Positions 54,452 through 63,357 of a stretch of DNA of 64,000 nucleotides are shown here, in pieces (position 1 is the first letter of the stretch; every line of letters begins with the position of its first letter). The stretch spans positions 124,001-188,000 of the forward strand of contig NZ_JAFCJZ010000007.1 in the NCBI RefSeq assembly GCF_018130765.1, written 5' to 3'. Source of the stretch: Bradyrhizobium iriomotense. GTDB taxonomy: Bacteria; Pseudomonadota; Alphaproteobacteria; Rhizobiales; Xanthobacteraceae. The notes below the pieces were generated by a model that saw nothing but the letters and a program-made list of their open reading frames with translations, was not told the DNA's origin and ran no database searches. Position numbers and translations under genes: made by a program.

Positions 54452-55246
54452 TCAAAGCGCCCCGCGCAATTGCGCGTTCGCTGCGCCGAGCAGCCAGTCC
54501 GACGTGCCTTGGGACGACCCTTGGGGCTCGCAACCCCGGCGCTTGAGCTCGGCATGGGCGAACAATTCCGCCAGCTTGGGCTCGTTGCCGGAGGTGAGCA
54601 GCGTCAGCCGGTTCAGGGTGCAGGCGATCGCCGCGCGCCGGGCGGGCAGCGTATCGCCCTGGCAGGAGAAGCCGGAGATCTGCAGCGCCGGCTCCTCGCT
54701 GCGCTTGAGGTAGCCGAGGCAGGCCGCCTTCGCCGTGCCGGTCGGCCGGAACAGGGCGACCGGACCGAATTTGGTGTCGATCAGGCCGGCCTGCTCGAGC
54801 GGAGTATCCGCACCCAGCCCCATCTGGACCGCGAGGTCGGTTGCCGCCGGGCGCGCCACGTCGAATTCGCCGCCCTCCCGGTAGATCTCGAGCTGAGCCA
54901 GCGGCTTGTCCGCCTCGCCGGTCCAGCGCATCACGTCCTTGCGGCCGCCTTCGGGGTGCCGAAGGACGGCGTAAGATGCTGTTTTGTCGGATGAATCGAG
55001 CCGGCTGAGGGCGAAGGCCGGATGCGAGCGGTCGGCCACGCTCCAGCCCGGCTTTGAGGCGGGCTCATCGTCGCGCAAGGCAGGCAGCTGGCCGAGGGCC
55101 GCGAGGCCTACGATGGCAAACAGAAGTAGCGCCCCCACATAGGCGAACAGGCGTGCCACCGTGCCGACCACCTCGTCGGCGAAGGCTGCGAGCGTCAGAT
55201 GGATCTGGGTAGGGCTAACGGCCGTCCTGGCCTCAGGCGACTGCAT
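54452..55246 (-). CDS. Single-pass membrane protein of unknown function
   Basis: 264 aa. Cytoplasmic N-terminus, one transmembrane helix near residues 30-52 (VARLFAYVGALLLFAIVGLAALG) and a soluble domain of about 200 residues with four scattered Cys (LGYLKRS, FSCQG, IACTLN, RRGCEP). No motif recognised. Divergent from asd with about 115 bp between starts. Confidence 0.78.
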   Translation of the reverse strand: MQSPEARTAVSPTQIHLTLAAFADEVVGTVARLFAYVGALLLFAIVGLAALGQLPALRDDEPASKPGWSVADRSHPAFALSRLDSSDKTASYAVLRHPEGGRKDVMRWTGEADKPLAQLEIYREGGEFDVARPAATDLAVQMGLGADTPLEQAGLIDTKFGPVALFRPTGTAKAACLGYLKRSEEPALQISGFSCQGDTLPARRAAIACTLNRLTLLTSGNEPKLAELFAHAELKRRGCEPQGSSQGTSDWLLGAANAQLRGAL

Positions 55247-55362
55247 CCACGGCCTTCAGGCATGGTCCAACGTTGTCTTGAGGCCGGTTCTCGCATAGAA
55301 GCGCTGCTCTTCCTGTTTAAGCGTCAGCTTCAGGAACGGGCTTTTTCATCGGAGAGTGAACG

Positions 55363-56397
55363 ATGGGTTACAAAGTCGCAGTCGTCGGCGCGACCGGCAA
55401 TGTCGGACGGGAAATGCTCAACATCCTCGATGAGCGCAAATTCCCCGCGGACGAGGTCGTGGCCCTGGCGTCACGCCGCAGCGTCGGCGTCGAGGTCTCC
55501 TATGGCGATCGCACCCTGAAGGTCAAAGCGCTCGAGCATTACGATTTCTCCGACGTCGACATCTGCCTGATGTCGGCGGGCGGCTCGGTGTCGAAGGAAT
55601 GGTCGCCGCAGATCGGCGCCGCCGGCGCGGTCGTGATCGACAATTCCTCGGCCTGGCGTATGGACCCGGAGGTACCGCTGATCGTGCCCGAGGTGAACGC
55701 AGCCGCGACCGAAGGCTTCAAGAAGAAGAACATCATCGCCAACCCGAACTGCTCGACCGCGCAGCTCGTCGTCGCGCTCAAGCCGCTGCACGACAAGGCG
55801 ACGATCAAGCGCGTCGTGGTCTCGACCTATCAATCGGTGTCGGGCGCCGGCAAGGACGCGATGGACGAATTGTTCTCGCAGACCAAGGCTGTCTACACCA
55901 ATGACGAGCTGGTCGCGAAGAAATTCCCCAAGCGCATCGCCTTCAACGTCATCCCCCACATCGACGTCTTCATGGAGGATGGCTACACCAAGGAAGAGTG
56001 GAAGATGATGGCGGAGACCAAGAAGATCCTTGATCCCAAGATCAAGCTCTCCGCGACCTGCGTGCGCGTGCCCGTGTTCGTCGGCCACTCCGAAGCCGTC
56101 AACATCGAGTTCGAGAATCCGATCAGCGCCGACGAAGCGCGCGAGATCCTGCGCAAGGCGCCCGGCTGCCTCGTCATCGACAAGCAGGAGCCCGGCGGCT
56201 ACGCCACGCCCTATGAGGCGGCCGGCGAGGACGCCACCTATATCAGCCGCATCCGCGAGGACGCGACGGTGGAGAACGGTCTCGTGCTGTGGTGCGTGTC
56301 CGACAACCTGCGCAAGGGCGCAGCCCTCAACGCGATCCAGATCGCGGAAGTGCTGATCAACCGCAAGCTGATCACCGCTAAGAAGAAGGCGGCGTAA
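55363..56397 (+). CDS. asd: Aspartate-semialdehyde dehydrogenase
   Basis: 344 aa. Reduces aspartyl phosphate with NADPH toward lysine, threonine, methionine and diaminopimelate. Signatures: GATGNVGREML, active-site IIANPNCSTAQLVVALKPLHD (Cys about residue 130), VSTYQSVSGAGKDAM and RVPVFVGHSEAVNIEFE with the catalytic His. Start ATG 55363 with GGAGA upstream. Confidence 0.97.
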   Translation: MGYKVAVVGATGNVGREMLNILDERKFPADEVVALASRRSVGVEVSYGDRTLKVKALEHYDFSDVDICLMSAGGSVSKEWSPQIGAAGAVVIDNSSAWRMDPEVPLIVPEVNAAATEGFKKKNIIANPNCSTAQLVVALKPLHDKATIKRVVVSTYQSVSGAGKDAMDELFSQTKAVYTNDELVAKKFPKRIAFNVIPHIDVFMEDGYTKEEWKMMAETKKILDPKIKLSATCVRVPVFVGHSEAVNIEFENPISADEAREILRKAPGCLVIDKQEPGGYATPYEAAGEDATYISRIREDATVENGLVLWCVSDNLRKGAALNAIQIAEVLINRKLITAKKKAA

Positions 56398-56406
56398 CTC
56401 CGCTGC

Positions 56407-56442
56407 CGTAGGGTGGGCAAAGGCGCGCTCTGCGCCGTGCCC
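56407..56442. repeat. Half of a family D palindrome
   Basis: CGTAGGGTGGGCAAAGGCGCG...TGCGCCGTGCCC, the left half of family D; the right half is missing and a family C element begins 5 bp later. Confidence 0.75.
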
Positions 56443-56446
56443 CTCT

Positions 56447-56635
56447 CGTCCTCCCGGACAAGCGCGCCAAAAGCGCGCGCAGATCCGGGACCCATAACCA
56501 CAGGGAGACGTGGTTACGGGGACTCGGAGTTACGCCTTCGCGCCTCACTTGGTCCTGTGGTTATGGGCCCCGGATCGGCGCTCCGCTCTGGACAACGCTG
56601 CGCGTTGCCAGGAGCTCCGCTTGTCCGGGACGACG
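56447..56635. repeat. Family C palindrome next to a truncated family D copy
   Basis: Starts CGTCCTCCCGGACAAGCGCGCC...GATCCGGGACCCATAACCACAGG and ends CCTGTGGTTATGGGCCCCGGATC...CTTGTCCGGGACGACG. The right arm also carries a longer inserted GCTCTGGACAACGCTGCGCGTTGCCAGG stretch. Confidence 0.85.
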
Positions 56636-56674
56636 ATCGCATCTGAGGCGGCAATTGCCCGCCTTCGAGCGACC

Positions 56675-57319
56675 CTAAGCCACGCTCCGCGCGTTCTTGA
56701 ATTCCTTCGCGATCTTGTCCAGCACGAACAGCGATCCCTCCGCGACGCCGAAATAGGCGCCATGGGTCTGCATCTGGCCGCTCTCCACGGCCTTGCGCAC
56801 GAACGGAAACGTCATCAGGTTTTCGAGGCTGCGGAACACCGCGGCCTTCTCGATGCGCTCGACGAATTGCGCCATCGACTCGTGGCCGCGCTGCTCGACG
56901 ACTTCGCCGGGCTTGATGAACATCTGCATCCATTTGCCGATGAAGTCGCCGGGCGTGAGCGGCTCGATCTTATCGACGAAGGCGCGGATGCCGCCGCATT
57001 GCGCGTGGCCGAGCACGACGATGTGCTTCACCTTCAGAACCGTCACCGCATATTCCAGCGCCGCCGAGACGCCGTGCGCGTTGCCGTCGGGCTGATACAC
57101 GGGCACGAGGTTGGCGATGTTGCGGACGACGAACAGCTCGCCCGGGCCGACGTCGAAGATCACCTCGGGCGAGACGCGGCTGTCGCAGCAGCCGATCACC
57201 ATCACTTCCGGCGACTGTCCTTTCACCGACAGCTCGCGGTAGCGGGTCTGCTCGGTCGGCAGCCGCTGGGTGGCGAAGGCCCTGTAGCCTTCCAGCAAAT
57301 GCGTCGGGAATGTCACCAT
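56675..57319 (-). CDS. Beta-carbonic anhydrase
   Basis: 214 aa. It interconverts CO2 and bicarbonate with zinc. Ligands: CCDSRVSPEVIFDVGPGELFVVRNIAN (first Cys and Asp/Arg dyad) and HIVVLGHAQCGGIRAF (His and second Cys). Closest to the Can/CynT group. Divergent from the CitE-like lyase gene, with about 110 bp between the starts; no cyanase nearby. Confidence 0.95.
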   Translation of the reverse strand: MVTFPTHLLEGYRAFATQRLPTEQTRYRELSVKGQSPEVMVIGCCDSRVSPEVIFDVGPGELFVVRNIANLVPVYQPDGNAHGVSAALEYAVTVLKVKHIVVLGHAQCGGIRAFVDKIEPLTPGDFIGKWMQMFIKPGEVVEQRGHESMAQFVERIEKAAVFRSLENLMTFPFVRKAVESGQMQTHGAYFGVAEGSLFVLDKIAKEFKNARSVA

Positions 57320-57430
57320 GGCCTATGCCTAACCATAGAGCCCGGGAGCGAACAAGCCTTTCGAATGGGCAGGCCAAATGCTATCGGCATCGGTCAGAAG
57401 AGAGACGAGGAAACAGGAAGGAACGATCGC

Positions 57431-58312
57431 ATGACCCGCCCGCGCCGCAGCCATCTGTTCATGCCCGGCTCCAACCCCCGCGCGCTGGAAAAGGCGCGGA
57501 ATCTGGCCGCCGACGGCCTGATCCTCGATCTGGAAGACTCCGTTGCCCCCGAGGCCAAGGCGGTGGCCCGCGACGGGATCGCCGCCGCGATCGCAGCCAA
57601 GGGCTTTGGCAAGCGCGAGGTCCTGATCCGCACCAACGGCCTCGATACGCCCTGGTGGATCGATGACGTCGCGATGGCGGCCAAGGCCTCGCCCGACGGC
57701 ATCCTGGTTCCAAAAGTTTCAAGCATCGAAGATCTCGACACCATCGGCCGCCGCCTCGCCGAGCTCGGCGCCGCGCCCACGGTCAAGGTCTGGGCCATGA
57801 TCGAGACCGCGCGCGCCGTGCTGCATGCCGAGGAGCTGGCCGCCGCCGGCCGCGATCCATCGAGCCGCCTCTCCGGTTTCGTGTTCGGCCCGAACGACAT
57901 CTCGCGCGAGACGCGCATCCGGATGCTGCCGGGACGCGCGGCGATGATCCCGATGATCACCCACTGCATCCTGGCGACGCGCGCCCACGGCCTCGAGATC
58001 CTCGACGGCCCCTATAGCGACATCGCCAACTCCGACGGCTTCGCCACCGAATGCGCGCAGGGCCGCGACCTCGGCTTCGACGGCAAGACGCTGATCCATC
58101 CCTCGCAGATCGAAGCCTGCAACGCGATCTTCACCCCGCCCGAAGAGGAAGTCGCGCGTGCGCGCAAAATCATCGCGGCGTTCGAACTGCCGGAGAACGC
58201 CTCGCGCGGCGCGATCCGTCTGGATGGTGCGATGGTCGAGCGGCTGCACGCCGACATGGCACGGCGTACGATCGAGATCGCGGATGCGATTGCCACGATG
58301 GGGAAGGGCTGA
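57431..58312 (+). CDS. CitE-like (HpcH/HpaI aldolase family) CoA-ester lyase
   Basis: 293 aa from ATG 57431. Motifs: RRSHLFMPGSNPRALEKARNL, LILDLEDSVAPEAK (Mg-binding Asp/Glu), VRINxL-like RTNGLDTPWW, WAMIETARAVLHAEEL and KTLIHPSQIEACN. The family includes citrate lyase beta subunit, malyl-CoA and citramalyl-CoA lyases; the CoA substrate is not known. No citD/citF genes are nearby, consistent with a free-standing malyl/citramalyl-CoA-type lyase. Confidence 0.88.
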   Translation: MTRPRRSHLFMPGSNPRALEKARNLAADGLILDLEDSVAPEAKAVARDGIAAAIAAKGFGKREVLIRTNGLDTPWWIDDVAMAAKASPDGILVPKVSSIEDLDTIGRRLAELGAAPTVKVWAMIETARAVLHAEELAAAGRDPSSRLSGFVFGPNDISRETRIRMLPGRAAMIPMITHCILATRAHGLEILDGPYSDIANSDGFATECAQGRDLGFDGKTLIHPSQIEACNAIFTPPEEEVARARKIIAAFELPENASRGAIRLDGAMVERLHADMARRTIEIADAIATMGKG

Positions 58313-58316
58313 AGCG

Positions 58317-59165
58317 TCAATTCGAAAACGCGATATCCGCTTTTCCGCGCCTGGATTCCAGGCTTTGCTCTCTATCGGCAGGCGGCGGCGCGGCCAACTC
58401 CTGGCAATACATCCGATCGATCTTGCGCTGCATGAGCGCATAGCAATCGCACGCGATCCTCTCGAGCCGCCCGCGATGAATCTCGACAAACCCGCGCCGC
58501 TCGGACGGGATGGCGCCGGCCTCACGCAGCTTGCTCATCGTCAGCGTCACTGTCGGCCGCCGCACCCCAACCAATTGCGCCAGCGCCTCCTGCGTCACCG
58601 GAAGCAGGTCCTCGGGAACGCGGTCGTGAAGCTGCAGGAGCCACCGCGCCATGCGGCCATCCACCCGGTGCAGCGCGTTGCAAGCGGCGACGTGCTGGAG
58701 CTGCAACAGCACGGCGCGGGCGTGGACCTGCACGACATTCCTGATGGCTGCGCTTTGCGCATGGGCAGCGCGAAATTTGGCGGCGGAGATCACCGATGCA
58801 GTGCCGGCTATGCGGGCAATCGCGGTCACGGATGAAGGCGACGGGCCGAGCACGGAGAACGAGGCCAAAGCGCCCTCTCGTCCCATCAAGGTGGTCGCGA
58901 CCGTTTGCCCGTCCGGCATATCGAGCATGAAGGCGATTGCGCCGCTATGGGGAAAATAGACCGGGTCGAGCTCATCGCCCGATCGCACCAGGACGGCGTC
59001 GGGCTCGAACGAGACCTTCTGGAGGTGGGGCGTGAGCAAGCCGAGGTCCGCCGGCGGCAACGCCGCCAATAGCCGGTTCCCGATCTCCTTGCGATGGACG
59101 GTCACGATATCCTTTTGTGGACGAGCCCCCAATGAACGACGGGATCCATCTGTTTCATTTGCCAT
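58317..59165 (-). CDS. Crp/Fnr family transcriptional regulator (second in window)
   Basis: 282 aa from ATG 59165. cNMP-binding-like domain (residues about 35-165: VRSGDELDPVYFPHSGAIAFMLDM, TTLMGREGALASFSV) and an HTH (VTQEALAQLVGVRRPTVTLTMSKLREAGAIPSERRG). No FNR Cys cluster. It resembles the regulator at 15004 in architecture. Convergent with the CitE-like gene, 4 bp apart. C-terminal helix CDCYALMQRKIDRMYC is extra relative to classical Crp. Confidence 0.9.
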   Translation of the reverse strand: MANETDGSRRSLGARPQKDIVTVHRKEIGNRLLAALPPADLGLLTPHLQKVSFEPDAVLVRSGDELDPVYFPHSGAIAFMLDMPDGQTVATTLMGREGALASFSVLGPSPSSVTAIARIAGTASVISAAKFRAAHAQSAAIRNVVQVHARAVLLQLQHVAACNALHRVDGRMARWLLQLHDRVPEDLLPVTQEALAQLVGVRRPTVTLTMSKLREAGAIPSERRGFVEIHRGRLERIACDCYALMQRKIDRMYCQELAAPPPADREQSLESRRGKADIAFSN

Positions 59166-59359
59166 GATTATCCGAAATGCGAATTGTTCAACGGCAATGA
59201 TCCAAACAGAGCCAATAGGCGAGATCAAGCACGGACAATTGCGGTGAGCTTTCCCGCATCCTCGCCGCGCAAACAGTCATACTATTAGCGCCCGTTGCCA
59301 CCCGGCGGGGTGCCCACAAGGTGGGGCTCTGCTGTGTGCCGCTATCAGCGGTCCGGCAG

Positions 59360-59470
59360 ATGGTCGAGGTTTTTCCCGGTGACGGTAGTGCTGGCGAGAT
59401 CGCGGCCGCACTGTCCCTTGTGATTGCAGCGCGGGACAGAACCGCTCCATTTCGCGGCAACAGCAGCGGC
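59360..59470 (-). pseudogene. Decayed second copy of the DUF6455 C-terminal region
   Basis: The + strand stretch 59394-59470 matches 59590-59664 (inside the DUF6455 gene) with only scattered differences. Translated, the fragment gives RCNHKGQCGRDLA where the gene has LCNHKGECDRDLA, but the first Cys is lost, indels shift the frame and the later YCAN Cys region is replaced by KNLDHLPDR. Copies are about 196 bp apart in tandem. Remnant of a duplicated gene. Confidence 0.6.
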
Positions 59471-59498
59471 CGCGCGCGTCCGGGCAATAAATTTTCGA

Positions 59499-59918
59499 TC
59501 AGCGCGGCGCGAGATCGGCGCGATCGAGCGATTCCAGCGTCGCGGCGTTGGCGCAGTAGCCGTGATAGTTCTCCGCGGCGGTGCCCTCAGCGAGATCGCG
59601 GTCGCATTCTCCCTTGTGATTGCAGAGCGAGCAGGTCCGCTCCATGTCGCGCAGCAGCAACGGCTGCGCCTGCCCGAGCCGTTCCGCGCTGATGCCGAGC
59701 TGATGCAGCATCTTCGGCAGCTCGTCGGCGGCGTGCTTGCCGTGACGGACCAGCTCTTCGAGATCATCAGGCGCAATCCTGAGATCGGCCGCGATGCGGT
59801 CGAAATCGGCGCGGTCGAGCTGCCGCATCTCGTTCATCTCGCGGCGATGCTTCAGCCAGTTGGCAAAGGTCTCGATGAGATCCTGAACGATCGGATAAGG
59901 CCTGCTTGCCGTGCTCAT
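59499..59918 (-). CDS. DUF6455 family protein (small Cys-containing)
   Basis: 139 aa from ATG 59918, with GAGGAGCC upstream. Helical N-terminal half (LIETFANWLKHRREMNEMRQLDRADFDRIAADLRIAPDDLEELV) and a short Cys cluster ERTCSLCNHKGECDRDLAEG...YCAN (Cys-x2-Cys ... Cys, then a later Cys) that could bind zinc or iron. The product and its role are not known. Lies between a Crp-like regulator and a glycosyltransferase. Confidence 0.82.
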   Translation of the reverse strand: MSTASRPYPIVQDLIETFANWLKHRREMNEMRQLDRADFDRIAADLRIAPDDLEELVRHGKHAADELPKMLHQLGISAERLGQAQPLLLRDMERTCSLCNHKGECDRDLAEGTAAENYHGYCANAATLESLDRADLAPR

Positions 59919-60058
59919 GCGAGGCTCCTCTTGGGGTCGTGGAATTGGAGCCAGATTAGGCACAATGGTGCAGGAGCGCGTTGCGCTGGATCAAATTGAG
60001 AAACGGTCAAGGAAGCTGCTCGTGTCCTGGACGCGCTGCAGCGTGAAAAACCACCGGT

Positions 60059-60195
60059 GTCGTCCCGGCGAAAGCCGGGACCCATACCGCGAGGTTTATC
60101 GATGGTGCGCGGTGCGCGTTGCCATCGAAACGTAACTGAGGGCCTTCGCCAAACTACTCCCTGGGGTTATGGGTCCCGGCTTTCGCCGGGACGAC
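60059..60195. repeat. Palindrome, family C variant
   Basis: GTCGTCCCGGCGAAAGCCGGGACCCATA...TTATGGGTCCCGGCTTTCGCCGGGACGAC with a core CGCGAGG...CCCTGGGG and CCTTCGCCAAACTACTC. Relates to the element at 21259. Confidence 0.85.
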
Positions 60196-60211
60196 ACCGG
60201 AGAATTGGTGC

Positions 60212-60997
60212 TCAGCCAAACCGCTCCGCCGCCCAGGCATACAGGCTGCCCGGAATCGGCCTCTCGCCGCCGCGGCCTTTGGGCGAGATGTGCAGGCCGA
60301 TGATCTCGGGGTTGGTGACGAGGCCGAGATAGCTCGAGGGATCGAAGAACAATTTCGGCTCGGCATGCACGGCATAGAACGACTGCTTCGGCAAGGCGTT
60401 CTGCAATTCACCGGTACGGCGCGCGAGCGCGGTGAGTGCCGCGGGCCCGTAGATCGCAACGCGAATGTCCGAGAGCCGGTTCGAGCCGCCGCGCAGGCGG
60501 CGCATCATGAAGGTGATGCGATGGCGCAGCGACAGCCAGTTCGGCGTCAGCTCCTCCTGCTCCATCAGCTCTTCGAACGCGCGCACGATGCCATGCTCCG
60601 CCGGCAGATAGATCACGGAGTTGCCAAGTTGGCGCGGCCGCTCCCAGGCGAAGTAGGGTTTTACCGGATCGATCTCAACCGGCTTCAGGAGCAGCACGTC
60701 GGCATCGAGCCAGAGGCCGAGGCCCTTCGCCATCAGCTTCATGCGGAAGAAGTCGCTGAACTGCAGCGTGGTCCAGTCGCGCCAGCTTCCGTCAGGCTGC
60801 GGCGGCCGCAATCGCTCGGAGAATGCATGCGGCAGGATCGCTTCGGCCTCGGCATTTGCGACGTCCGCGGGCAGCCCGGGGATGGGGTCGAAGCTGTAGA
60901 CGGTGACCTTGTGGCCGGCCGCGAGCTGCGAGCGCAGACAGGTCTGGCGCAGCGCATCCATCGGGCCATGCCAGAAGGTGACGATCTCGGGCAGCAT
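60212..60997 (-). CDS. DXD-motif glycosyltransferase (GT32-like)
   Basis: 261 aa. Starts IVTFWHGPMDALRQTCLRSQLAAGHKVTVYSF, the hallmark of the alpha-1,4/GT32-like group, and has the metal-binding DXD in KGLGLWLDADVLLLKPV (Asp-Ala-Asp about residue 97). Probably transfers a sugar to LPS, glycolipid or capsule; acceptor unknown. Isolated from other polysaccharide genes. Confidence 0.82.
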   Translation of the reverse strand: MLPEIVTFWHGPMDALRQTCLRSQLAAGHKVTVYSFDPIPGLPADVANAEAEAILPHAFSERLRPPQPDGSWRDWTTLQFSDFFRMKLMAKGLGLWLDADVLLLKPVEIDPVKPYFAWERPRQLGNSVIYLPAEHGIVRAFEELMEQEELTPNWLSLRHRITFMMRRLRGGSNRLSDIRVAIYGPAALTALARRTGELQNALPKQSFYAVHAEPKLFFDPSSYLGLVTNPEIIGLHISPKGRGGERPIPGSLYAWAAERFG

Positions 60998-61010
60998 GCG
61001 CGCAAGCTTA

Positions 61011-61059
61011 GAGCATGATCCGGAAAAGTGTGCAGCGGTTTTCCGTCAAGATCATGCTC
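61011..61059. repeat. GAGCATGATC-type palindrome
   Basis: Arms GAGCATGATC and GATCATGCTC, inner CGGAAAA/TTTTCCG with GTGTGCAGCGG between. A repeat motif familiar from Bradyrhizobium intergenic regions. Found directly upstream of the glycosyltransferase start. Confidence 0.7.
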
Positions 61060-61085
61060 GAACAAAAGAGATAATGCGGGCAAAG

Positions 61086-61117
61086 AAAAAGCCCCGGCGC
61101 TGACAGCACCGGGGCTT
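61086..61117 (-). terminator. Rho-independent terminator after leuD
   Basis: Minus strand: AGCCCCGGTGCTGTCAGCGCCGGGGCT followed by TTTTTC. It begins about 17 bp after the leuD stop. Confidence 0.88.
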
Positions 61118-61133
61118 CAAACGAGATTAAAGA

Positions 61134-61739
61134 TCAGGCCCAGGCGCGTTCGCGCTTGAGCTTGTCCTCATAGGTGTCGATCGAGGCCTTCTTCTCCATG
61201 GTGAGACCGATGTCGTCGAGGCCGTTGATCAGGCAGTGCTTGCGGAACGGGTCGATCTCGAACTTGACCTTGCCGCCGTCGGGACCGCGAATCTCCTGGT
61301 TCGGCAGGTCGATCGTCAGCGTCGCGTTGGCGCCGCGCTCGGCGTCGTCGAACAGCTTGTCGAGGTCTTCCTGCGACACGCGGATCGGCAGGATGCCGTT
61401 CTTGAAGCAGTTGTTGTAGAAGATGTCGCCGAACGAGGTCGAGATCACGCAGCGGATGCCGAAATCGAGCAGCGCCCAGGGCGCATGCTCGCGGCTCGAG
61501 CCGCAGCCAAAATTGTCGCCGGCGACCAGCACCTTCGCGTTGCGATAGGCGGGCTGGTTGAGGACGAAATCCGGGTTCTCGCTGCCGTCGTCCTTGTAGC
61601 GCTGCTCGGAGAAGAGCCCCTTGCCAAGGCCGGTGCGCTTGATGGTCTTGAGGTACTGCTTCGGAATGATCATGTCGGTGTCGACATTGATGATCTTCAG
61701 CGGCGCCGCGACGCCTTCCAGCGTGGTGAACTTGTCCAT
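61134..61739 (-). CDS. leuD: 3-isopropylmalate dehydratase small subunit
   Basis: 201 aa. With LeuC it isomerises 2- to 3-isopropylmalate. Signatures: [54 protein letters not shown] (GSSREHA) and a NGIL segment. The large subunit gene leuC is not in the window; in related organisms leuC and leuD are often separated by a few kb. Confidence 0.97.
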   Translation of the reverse strand: MDKFTTLEGVAAPLKIINVDTDMIIPKQYLKTIKRTGLGKGLFSEQRYKDDGSENPDFVLNQPAYRNAKVLVAGDNFGCGSSREHAPWALLDFGIRCVISTSFGDIFYNNCFKNGILPIRVSQEDLDKLFDDAERGANATLTIDLPNQEIRGPDGGKVKFEIDPFRKHCLINGLDDIGLTMEKKASIDTYEDKLKRERAWA

Positions 61740-61826
61740 TTCAGGCTTCCCGGTTCGAAGTCAGGGGAGGGCTGTTTAGCCCGGTTGGAGCGTAAATCCT
61801 AGGCCGGATTCGGCAATCTTGGTCTG

Positions 61827-62396
61827 TCAGCCTGGCGGGGCCATGCGGTCGGGGGCAAAGCCGGTCGGCAGGCCATCGATGCTCTTCATGTTCTTCAGCC
61901 CCCAGTATTTTCGCAGGTTGTTGATGCCCTGCGCCGTCCAGTAGCGCACGAGGCTGCCGCGCTCTTGCCTGTAGTCGAACAGCGGCACGCCCATACCGCA
62001 TGACGTCTGCACGAGGTCTATCGAGAGACGTACGATCTGGCGTGCCCCGGCGACGTCCTCGAACTTCGGAAGGAGATCGGCGTATTCAGGCGTGCCGCGC
62101 ATCAGCGACCGACCCTGGCCATAGAGCCGCAGGATCACCGGATCGCCTTCGAAGGCGCAAAACATAATGGTCAGCCGCTTGTCATCAGATGCGATCAGGT
62201 GTGCGCGGGTCTCGCTGCCGCTACCGGTGCAATCGAGGTAGGCGACATCGGTCTCTCCGAGGACCCGGAAAGACGACAGGCCCTTTGGCGACACGTTGAT
62301 GCGTCCTTTCGGCGGGGCGCTCGCGACGAAGAAGATCTTCTGCCGCTCGATGAAAGCCCTGTGCGCCGGTTCGATCCTCCCGAATTGCTTGCCCAT
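61827..62396 (-). CDS. Pyridoxamine 5'-phosphate oxidase-fold (flavin-binding split-barrel) protein
   Basis: 189 aa from ATG 62396. Split-barrel FMN-binding fold: IEPAHRAFIERQKIFFVASAPPKGRINVSPKGLSSFRVL, LDCTGSGSETRAHLIASDDKRLTIMFCAFEGDPVILRLYGQG. Probably reduces or binds a small flavin substrate; not the canonical PdxH. Divergent from the MmyB-type regulator with a palindromic operator-like region between, so likely regulated by it. Confidence 0.85.
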   Translation of the reverse strand: MGKQFGRIEPAHRAFIERQKIFFVASAPPKGRINVSPKGLSSFRVLGETDVAYLDCTGSGSETRAHLIASDDKRLTIMFCAFEGDPVILRLYGQGRSLMRGTPEYADLLPKFEDVAGARQIVRLSIDLVQTSCGMGVPLFDYRQERGSLVRYWTAQGINNLRKYWGLKNMKSIDGLPTGFAPDRMAPPG

Positions 62397-62443
62397 GTCC
62401 GTGCGTCCTCTGCGCAGCGACGAAGCCAGGGTCAAGAGCTAGC

Positions 62444-62490
62444 ATACCGTAGGTACCAGTTTAAGAACCTATATTATGCTGGTATAAAAA
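62444..62490. promoter_or_regulatory. Operator-like inverted repeat between divergent genes
   Basis: GTACCAG (62453) and CTGGTAT (62479) form an inverted repeat spaced by 19 nt; ATACC half sites repeat nearby (62444). A TATATTAT-like -10 segment (about 62469-62476) lies inside, so a bound protein could block the start of the + strand gene. Inference, no experimental support. Confidence 0.45.
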
Positions 62491-62495
62491 CCACC

Positions 62496-63299
62496 ATGAA
62501 AGGACAGGATCCAGTCGCTCCGGCTCTCTCGCTCAGCGCGTTCTTGCGGGCGCTCCGGGAGCGCCAGTCTCCAGCAGAATTCGGCCTCGCGGCCGGACCA
62601 CGACGGCGCACGCCCGGTCTCCGGCGCGAGGAGGTCGCTCAGCTCTGCGGATTGAGCGTCACCTGGTACACCTGGATCGAGCAAGGGCGCGATGTATCCG
62701 TCTCGGCTGCGGCACTTGCGCGCCTCGCCCGCGGATTGCGCCTGTCACCAGCCGAACGCAGCTATCTGTTTGAAGTCGCCGGCAAGCGCGATCCCGAGCG
62801 GCCGGGCAACAGGGATGATCCACCCGAGGAGATAATGGCCTGCGTTGATGCGATCGATGGTCCCGCCTACATCCTCGATCGCACATGGCGCGCACGCTGT
62901 TGGAATGCGAAAGCGTCCCTTCTGTTTGCAGGATGGCTCGATGCCGACGGCGAAAAAAATCTTCTGCGCTACATCTTCCTCAGGCCTGAAGCTCGAACCC
63001 TGATCCTTGACTGGACCTCTCGTGCGCGTCGAGTCGTGGCGGAGTTCCGCGCGGCGGTGACCGCCTACTCAGACGATCCCGATATTCGCCGGCTCGTGGA
63101 AGAACTGAGAATTGGAAGTCCCGACTTCGAGCGCTGCTGGGACACACAGGGGGTTTTGGCACGCGAAGGGGGCGAACGTGCGTTCAATCATCCGGCCATG
63201 GGACTGCTACACTATCAGCAGGTGTCGCTGTCTCTGGCGGGCTGGCCTGACTATCGGCTGACGATGCTTCTCACCAAACCAACCGTTCGCAATCGATGA
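62496..63299 (+). CDS. XRE/MmyB-type helix-turn-helix regulator with C-terminal ligand domain
   Basis: 267 aa from ATG 62496. HTH at 15-70 (GLRREEVAQLCGLSVTWYTWIEQGRDVSVSAAALARLARGLRL) followed by an MmyB-like PAS-type ligand domain (YILDRTWRARCWNAKASLLFAGW, NLLRYIFLRPEARTLILDW, FNHPAMGLLHYQQVSLSLAGWPDYRL). The family binds fatty acids or other small ligands. Likely regulates the divergent flavin-fold gene. Confidence 0.9.
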   Translation: MKGQDPVAPALSLSAFLRALRERQSPAEFGLAAGPRRRTPGLRREEVAQLCGLSVTWYTWIEQGRDVSVSAAALARLARGLRLSPAERSYLFEVAGKRDPERPGNRDDPPEEIMACVDAIDGPAYILDRTWRARCWNAKASLLFAGWLDADGEKNLLRYIFLRPEARTLILDWTSRARRVVAEFRAAVTAYSDDPDIRRLVEELRIGSPDFERCWDTQGVLAREGGERAFNHPAMGLLHYQQVSLSLAGWPDYRLTMLLTKPTVRNR

Positions 63300-63357
63300 T
63301 CTGGCGCGAGGCCGAAGCCGCGGCTCAAGCTGCGGCTACGCCTGATGAGCCGGCATC

